Assembly: GCA_050084515.1 (NCBI GenBank)
Contig: CM114271.1
Coordinates: 66,278,001-66,342,000, forward strand
DNA: 64,000 nucleotides
Direction: 5' to 3'
From: Blasia pusilla
Lineage: Eukaryota; Marchantiophyta; Marchantiopsida; Blasiales
In this document: piece by piece, positions 58,191-64,000 of the stretch
Numbering within the stretch: position 1 is the first letter of the stretch
Layout: the number at the start of each line of letters is the position of its first letter
Made by a program: the position numbers and the translations under genes
Notes under the pieces: model-generated
Told to the model about the DNA's origin: nothing
Database searches by the model: none
What the model saw: the letters and a program-made list of their open reading frames with translations, nothing else

Positions 58191-61100
58191 CTTTCTTCCT
58201 GGTAATCTATGCACACATGTCATCTCTATAAGCCTTAACCTTTGTAGGGGAGCAAGAGGCACCTTCCATATCGAGCACTTAACTATGCCAATAATATGAA
58301 ACTTGTTAAAAATAGTTGGTTCTTCCAAATCAAACTCCAAGTAGCCTAAAATAGGCCCAAAATTGGCACAAATAGGGATTGAGGTATCAACATGGCTCTT
58401 TTGTGAGTTCATTTTTTCCAAGAATGGATACTTTTCAAGTTCATTTTGACTACCATTTTGTGAGTTCAAGTTGTGCTAGTCCATTGTTGCTCCATACAAC
58501 TTTGTGAGTTTTTGTTGGTTTGTAGGTCTAAAATGCCCATCTATTATTACAACAATAATGACTCCCACTTAGCTCGCAAATAACTTGCCAAAAGCGGGTT
58601 CAGGGATTCGTACTTTGCAACTACGAGGGCTTACATTAGAGTTGCAAGAGACGCATAACTTGCAAGTCGTTTGTGAGTCATGGAATTCATAAATTGCAAT
58701 TATTTTGAGAGTTTTGGAACTTGCAAGAAGTTATGTGTGAGTCTACTCATAAAGTTTTGAATCTGATGCAATTATAATATGGCTCATGAGACTCGCAAAA
58801 ATGTTTACGAATGTAGTAGTGTGAGCGGGAACCTATACAATGTACACACACGCTTTCCACCTCCTCTGAAGATCATTCTTGACAAGTTGACCTATCAAGA
58901 TCGACGTTTGATCTCCATGAGAACAATGAGCATATCCTATCTGGTCCTACTTATAAGCAAATGAGGTGACATATACAAGAAAGGAACAAAAAGAACAATC
59001 CCAAAGGATCCTACTCCGTCTCTGAAAAGACTTGCATAAACTTACAAAGTATTGGTAAAATTTGGGAATGCTTTGAGAGTGGAGCACCAAAACACCAGAA
59101 CCCACAAAGTAGTGGAAATTTTTGGGAGTTATCTATGCCTTCTTAAAAAGAATATGTATGACTGTCAAGAGACATATAAATGAAACCCATGGTAACCTAA
59201 TTTTCTGAATGCTTTGCAAGTATTTTACGAGTGAATTGCATGTATGTCACATTTGTAATAAAGGGAACCTTTTCATTCGCAAAGTAGATGAAATATGCAA
59301 CTAGTTTATCTTATTTGTGATCACTTTGCAAGTAAAGATTCTTGAAAAATTTCCCCAAAATATAGTAATGGGAGACCAATGCAGAACCGATATCCTACTT
59401 CTCATACTTCTCAAGAAGAACCTTTATTAGATATGACGAATCCTATTTTTTACATAAAAAGTGTCATAATATATCTCTTTGAGAAAATATTGATGTTAAC
59501 TAAAATGCTTACAATGACTCTCATTAGTAGCTCAAAATCGTACAAACACTGCTTAAAGTAGTGAGCAAGATCGAGAATCATCACATCTAGCACATACAAA
59601 AATATAAACAGAAAATGAAGAGAAACTAGTTTGGGTTCTTTACCTCTCCCAAATAAACACAAGACCGCTCCCCAATGATGCAAATTGATTAGTCATTCAA
59701 TTGGAATGCAAAGAATTTCAAATATCAAGTAGATGATGCTAGAGCATGAATAGAAGAACTTCTATTCATACTTCGTGATCCTTTTCTAGTTCTTGCTTTT
59801 CTTTGGAATATATATATAAATTTTTATATATTTTTTACATCCTACAACACATATGTTTTGAAAAAAATCAATCTACTTTACAAAGTACAAGATAACTAAT
59901 ATTTCCTTATATTTTTTGTAACAATTTTCTTAAGACTTCTTGTTATAAATATCATGCTAATTTTCTCTCTGTATTTTTCAATGCTAGTTCATTTGGGAGG
60001 CTCTATGATAATGCAGAGTAACGCACTGCGGGTAGAGGACAACTCAAAAAGCAAAAGCTTGTCTGTAATTGATGGGATAGGATCTTGTGATCTACACCGA
60101 AAGGTGACAAAGGAGTATATTTATGGCTGATCTATCACCCATATGACCAATCCATCATGATATCGTCTTCCCTTCGCTATGTTGTTTCGTTCTCCTATCA
60201 ACTTTTGAGAGTGTCTTATCTACTCATTCATCTTCCTGTTATTGTTTTTTTTCAATGTCCACCAAAGCATCATCGACCAAATGGATGGTGCTAGCTCAAC
60301 GCAACATATGTGTTATGTTGTAAGGAGAATCATAAACACACTTGGCATTTCCATATTTAATCTAACACCATAGGAGATTCCATATTTACGTGCATGTATC
60401 AATACATACTTTGTTTTTTACTTTAATGCAACTACCACCACACTCTTCCTAATGGCAAGACTTACATATAACATGATTTGTCTTTAAATGGAATAGTTGT
60501 TGTAGGTTATATACATTCATTCACACTCTTGGATATACACAATTTTTTCTCTGCAACTATCTATAATGCTTTCCAACATTTGTTGCTATGGTCAATCACA
60601 TGTTATTATACAACAAACTGAAAATTCTAGGTTGCCTATAACTGCGACTCTATTTCCAAGTGCTCTTACATCTATCTAACATGTCTTATTAAAATCTATA
60701 TTATTATGGTAGAGAGCCTTCTTGATTTGCAAACACCCATGCAACATGTGTTAATTGGACAACAAGAAAATGTTTCACATGCTACGGGGCAATAAGAAAA
60801 AGTTTGAATTTGTGTGCAACATCATTAATCTTTTCTTTTCTCGGGCTATACATTAGCTCTTAAACACTTTTTTTATTTCCCGTTCATGGCACGTGTACCT
60901 TACTAGTCCCACATATGCACTACATTTCCTCATGACTATGCTTAATTTAGTTAAGTTTGCTCAAGCCAATTCTATACTATTACTACATATTCACAAATTC
61001 ATCTACTTTATTACTTTTGTAATCACAAATTTGGTTATAGACTTTAATTACTTTGATGACATTCTAAATACTATTCTTGTTGTTCTTCGGGTATTTTAGT

Positions 61101-61192
61101 CATCAACATGAATGTATTATTATTAGCCATCTTACATGTATAATAAGACAAAATAATAACAAGCTTGCATTTTTTCCCTTAATTCACACTTG
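58191..61192. other. AT-rich gene-free DNA
   Basis: Words such as ACTCGCAAA, CTTGCAAGT and TTGTGAGT recur loosely at 58560-58800 and 59200-59340, as they do at 55620-55710 and 56680-56900. No gene is recognised. Confidence 0.5.
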
Positions 61193-61495
61193 ATATTTTA
61201 GGGCAGGGAAAATGAATTTGAATGGAAGAGGGAAATGATTTCATTCATTAAGATTTAATAATGATTTAATTAGTGGGTGTTATTTTGGTTGGAGGAGTAG
61301 GTATTGTCTAAACTTTTATGGAAGGATGGAATTGTTTAGGGGAGTGGGGTATTATTTAAATTTTAATTGAGGAGTGGAATGTTATTACTCCTTTAAGATT
61401 TCAGAAATTGGAAATTATGTTTAAGTTTTGAAATGAAAAATGGATTCATTAAAAAACATTTATTTTCGTGCGCAAGTATGGGCATGCTAACTAGT
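61193..61495 (+). mobile_element. Helitron-like 3' end, right
   Basis: It ends CATGCTAACTAGT at 61495, preceded by GTGCGCAAGTATGGGCA, a decayed hairpin. The 300 bp are the inverted counterpart of 49449-49755. Confidence 0.5.
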
Positions 61496-62817
61496 AAAAT
61501 ACATACAATCAAAGTACAAGTTTATGTTCATTGTGAAACCATTCAACAATCTTTTATTCCAACTAGCATTCATTTCATTTCGACCTTACTATCAATCTTT
61601 TACAAGGAGACCTTGGTTGAATTTGTCCTAATAGGGATTTTCGTACATCCTCTTTTTAAACTCTTGACGAAACTCGATTGCGTGTATTTGAGAGTTATTC
61701 GAATAGGAAGTATGGTTCGTCGACGAGTTGTTGTGAAGTCCCCTTTTTCCTAGTCTTGGCACCATGTAAACTTCTTGACAAAACTTGATATACGGGAGTT
61801 TTGCAAATATGAAGTGGGGCTCGTCCCTAGGTCCCCTTTTTCCTAGTCCTACTTACATGTCTTCTCGAAACTACGTAAGAGCACAATGAAACATGGAGTT
61901 GATCACATGGGGTAATAATCACACACTACTCGTTTGGAATATAATGGAGTAAAGTAATTACCATAAGAGAAAATCTTCCATACTCTTTTCATTTTATTTT
62001 TTTATATAGTATGATTACCTCTCTTACAAGTTCTTCCTATTTTTTTTCATGACCATCTAGTATGTCCATATGTCCTACACACATGTTTGATAATTGCTTT
62101 CTCTCCATCCCTTTCAAAGGGACACACGCTGGTTTCCATGGAAGGAATAAGATGCTAGTGCATTGCATTGCACGGGTTATTCCATAGAATCCTCATATTT
62201 GAAAATTACCTTGAATGCAATAGCACCTATTTAATCTAAATGTGTGAGATGAAGTCACATGTCCCAAGAGGAAGTCACCTCAAAGGAAAGGTGTCGAGAC
62301 GAGAGAGGTTTGACACTAGAAAGAGGTATAAAAATAATAATATAATTTGGTTCGAAAAGGGATGAAACTATGCCACCCCTAATACTTCCTTTTAGGGGTT
62401 GATTCCATGGCCACCCATGGAGGATCACGAAGACCCATTTTATGTGCCCAAAATGATTATCCAATCATTTGTGGAGAAATTTTTTTTCTCAATACTTTGG
62501 ATCCTCTCTTAAATAATAAGGCTTTATGACCTCAAATAGTTTCGGTATTCCGTTAATTAAAACTAGTATTATACCCATGCTTTGCACAAGTGAAAATCAC
62601 CCATGCATAATTTGTTAATTTGAACTCAACCATTATGTTACATTAATGAAACTTGTTACATGTGTCATCACGTCAAAAACCCGCAATGCATACATGTCAT
62701 CATGAGAAGGGAATTTTCAAACCCCGTCCTCTTTTAATTACGTAAGTTTTATTACCTCAAAATTTTTGGGATAAAAATAATAACCCTTATTCGAACTATG
62801 TTTGGTCCCGCGCCAGG
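61496..62817. other. AT-rich DNA with two more Helitron-like termini
   Basis: The minus strand at 62174-62155 reads GTGCAATGCAATGCACTAGC, and at about 62592-62562 a GTGCAAAGCATGGG hairpin leads to ACTAGT; both look like decayed Helitron 3' ends. No gene is recognised. Confidence 0.4.
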
Positions 62818-63000
62818 CGCGGGGAGCAAAGCTTGCCCCCGCGGTTAACTCTGTGCAGCGGCGGGGAACAAAGCTTCCCCCCGCGGTTAACTATGTGCAG
62901 CGGGCAAATTGGTCGCTCCCCACGCGGTTAACTCTGTGCAGCGGGGAAAAAAGCTTCCGCCCGCGGTTAACTATGTGCAGCGGGCAAGTTGCTCGCTCCC
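62818..63000. repeat. GC-rich minisatellite, 4-5 units of about 41 bp
   Basis: Each unit contains CGCGGTTAACT(A/C)TGTGCAGCG, with alternating spacers (GGGGAACAAAGCTTCC and GGGCAAATTGGTCGCTCCC types). Unit ends lie at about 62858, 62900, 62941 and 62980. Confidence 0.85.
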
Positions 63001-63489
63001 ACTAGTAGGTCTCCTCGCGAGCGCGCTTACCCAGGGAGGGAAGCGACAGGAGTCAATTTACTTTCTGGACAATCTCCTGCACGCTCCCTGTGCTTTTGAA
63101 CGACCATTCTGACCTCATTCTTGACGTGTGGTGCTCTACAGTCATGCTGTGCTCACCGGCGCCTGTAGAATCCCGACTTCTCTGCAAAAGTTCCTTGACC
63201 TGCCGCGGTCTTGCTATGGGATAACGAGGTCTGAGGTGGATTGGGCCGCTGCGGCGTTCCGACTGCGCTGGATCTTGCGCGGGCCTTTGAATGAATGCTG
63301 TTTGCCACCAGGAGATGTTGCTGCTGATGAGGAAAGTGCGAGGAAAGGCAGAAAGTGGTCCGAGAGAATCGGGAGTCATCTCGTGAAAACTGAGTGCTTC
63401 TGCTTTTCTCCATTTTTGTTATACGTGGGAACAGTGGAAATCGTCGATCAGGGAATACAAAGGTATGGAGAACTTGTCTCGTTGGTTTG
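63001..63489. other. Spacer, no gene recognised
   Basis: Overlapping frames of 128 codons (plus) and 146 codons (minus) have no recognisable domain. One could belong to an exon of a gene beyond the window, but nothing supports it. Confidence 0.3.
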
Positions 63490-63950
63490 CGTCTGCTCCA
63501 GGTTGACTGTATGAAAGAATCCATCAAATAACAATATCCATATAGTTGAACGTTTACTTTGGAATCGTGGCGCTCTATTGCGTCGACGTCCAATTTCTGT
63601 GGAGTGAAGTCATTTGGTCATCGGTTATCTGACATCCATTCCAGATTATGTGTAATGTCCCTTGGCATTTTGAATTGTAAGGTTAATTAATATCAGATTC
63701 TCAAATGTGGGGCGGAGACCTTGCCTCACTTACTAGCGTCTGCTGCAGGTGAACTGGATGAAGAAATCCAGCAGATGACAATAGCCGTGTAGAAGAACAT
63801 TTAGAATCCATGTTTGGCAAAGGCGTCGAGCTCCAAATTCTGTGGATTGTATTCAATTGATCATCTGTTATTTGACGTACATTCCAAATGAATTGTAATG
63901 TCCCTTGGTGTTTTAGACCGGGAGGTGAATTCATATCAGTAACTCAAGGA
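63490..63950. repeat. Diverged tandem duplication, period about 245 bp
   Basis: 63490-63710 and 63738-63950 share GCGTCTGCT(C/G)CAGGT, AATTCTGTGGA, TCATC(G/T)GTTAT, GTAATGTCCCTTGG and AATATCAG / CATATCAG in the same order. Confidence 0.8.
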
Positions 63951-64000
63951 AGGTTTTTGGTAACATGTCTTTGGAAGAGGGAGTGGATGGAGTAGAGAGA

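Overview
The window is nuclear DNA of a land plant. Three intact intron-bearing genes encode typical plant proteins: an ER luminal BiP ending in HDEL, a U-box/ARM E3 ligase of the SAUL1 (PUB43/44) type, and a MAP65 microtubule bundler. Introns are short (about 70-575 nt) with GT-AG ends. The mobile DNA is unusual: a Ty3-type retrotransposon carrying a cytosine methyltransferase and a PHD finger, and non-LTR elements with a restriction-like endonuclease. Together with the compact genes this makes me favour a free-sporing plant (bryophyte, lycophyte or fern); this is inference, and the species cannot be named from the sequence alone.

Layout. 1-1.7 kb: 3' half of a plus-strand copy of the methyltransferase/PHD retrotransposon family. 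1.8-6.9 kb: a decayed minus-strand Ty3 element with its 5' LTR (5769-6894) and tRNA primer site, itself split by a solo LTR (3564-4232) with a 4-bp target duplication. 6.9-9.5 kb: an unlisted, intron-containing pseudogene of the ER HSP90 (endoplasmin/GRP94), minus strand, cut at its 3' end by that Ty3 LTR. 11.0-14.3 kb: BiP, plus strand, head to head with the endoplasmin pseudogene across about 1.5 kb. 14.3-20.5 kb: no gene; small duplications, a foldback element and a 1.4-kb purine-rich minisatellite. 20.5-24.5 kb: U-box/ARM gene. 26.2-34.4 kb: a non-LTR element interrupted by the 5.5-kb methyltransferase/PHD retrotransposon (27973-33497, minus strand). 35.0-37.5 kb: second, more decayed copy of the same non-LTR element. 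37.5-42.5 kb: no recognisable gene. 42.6-46.7 kb: MAP65, minus strand, 12 exons. 49.4-61.5 kb: AT-rich, gene-free DNA bounded by two inverted Helitron-like 3' ends about 300 bp long, containing a 156-bp-arm inverted repeat, a duplicated 300-bp segment and stray LTR pieces. 62.8-64 kb: a GC-rich minisatellite and a 200-bp tandem duplication.

The most notable system is the retrotransposon. Reading along its minus strand: LTR, C5 cytosine methyltransferase (motifs I, IV, VI, VIII visible), reverse transcriptase, RNase H, integrase, PHD finger, LTR. It thus combines a DNA-methylation writer and a probable histone-tail reader in one Ty3-type element. I recall a published precedent for methyltransferase capture by retrotransposons in charophytes and dinoflagellates; the PHD finger, the 4-bp target duplications and the odd LTR arrangement are details worth separate study. 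Both copies here are inactivated by stops, frameshifts and loss of key residues.

The second notable arrangement is the head-to-head pair of ER chaperones, BiP and HSP90B. The partner has died while BiP stays intact.
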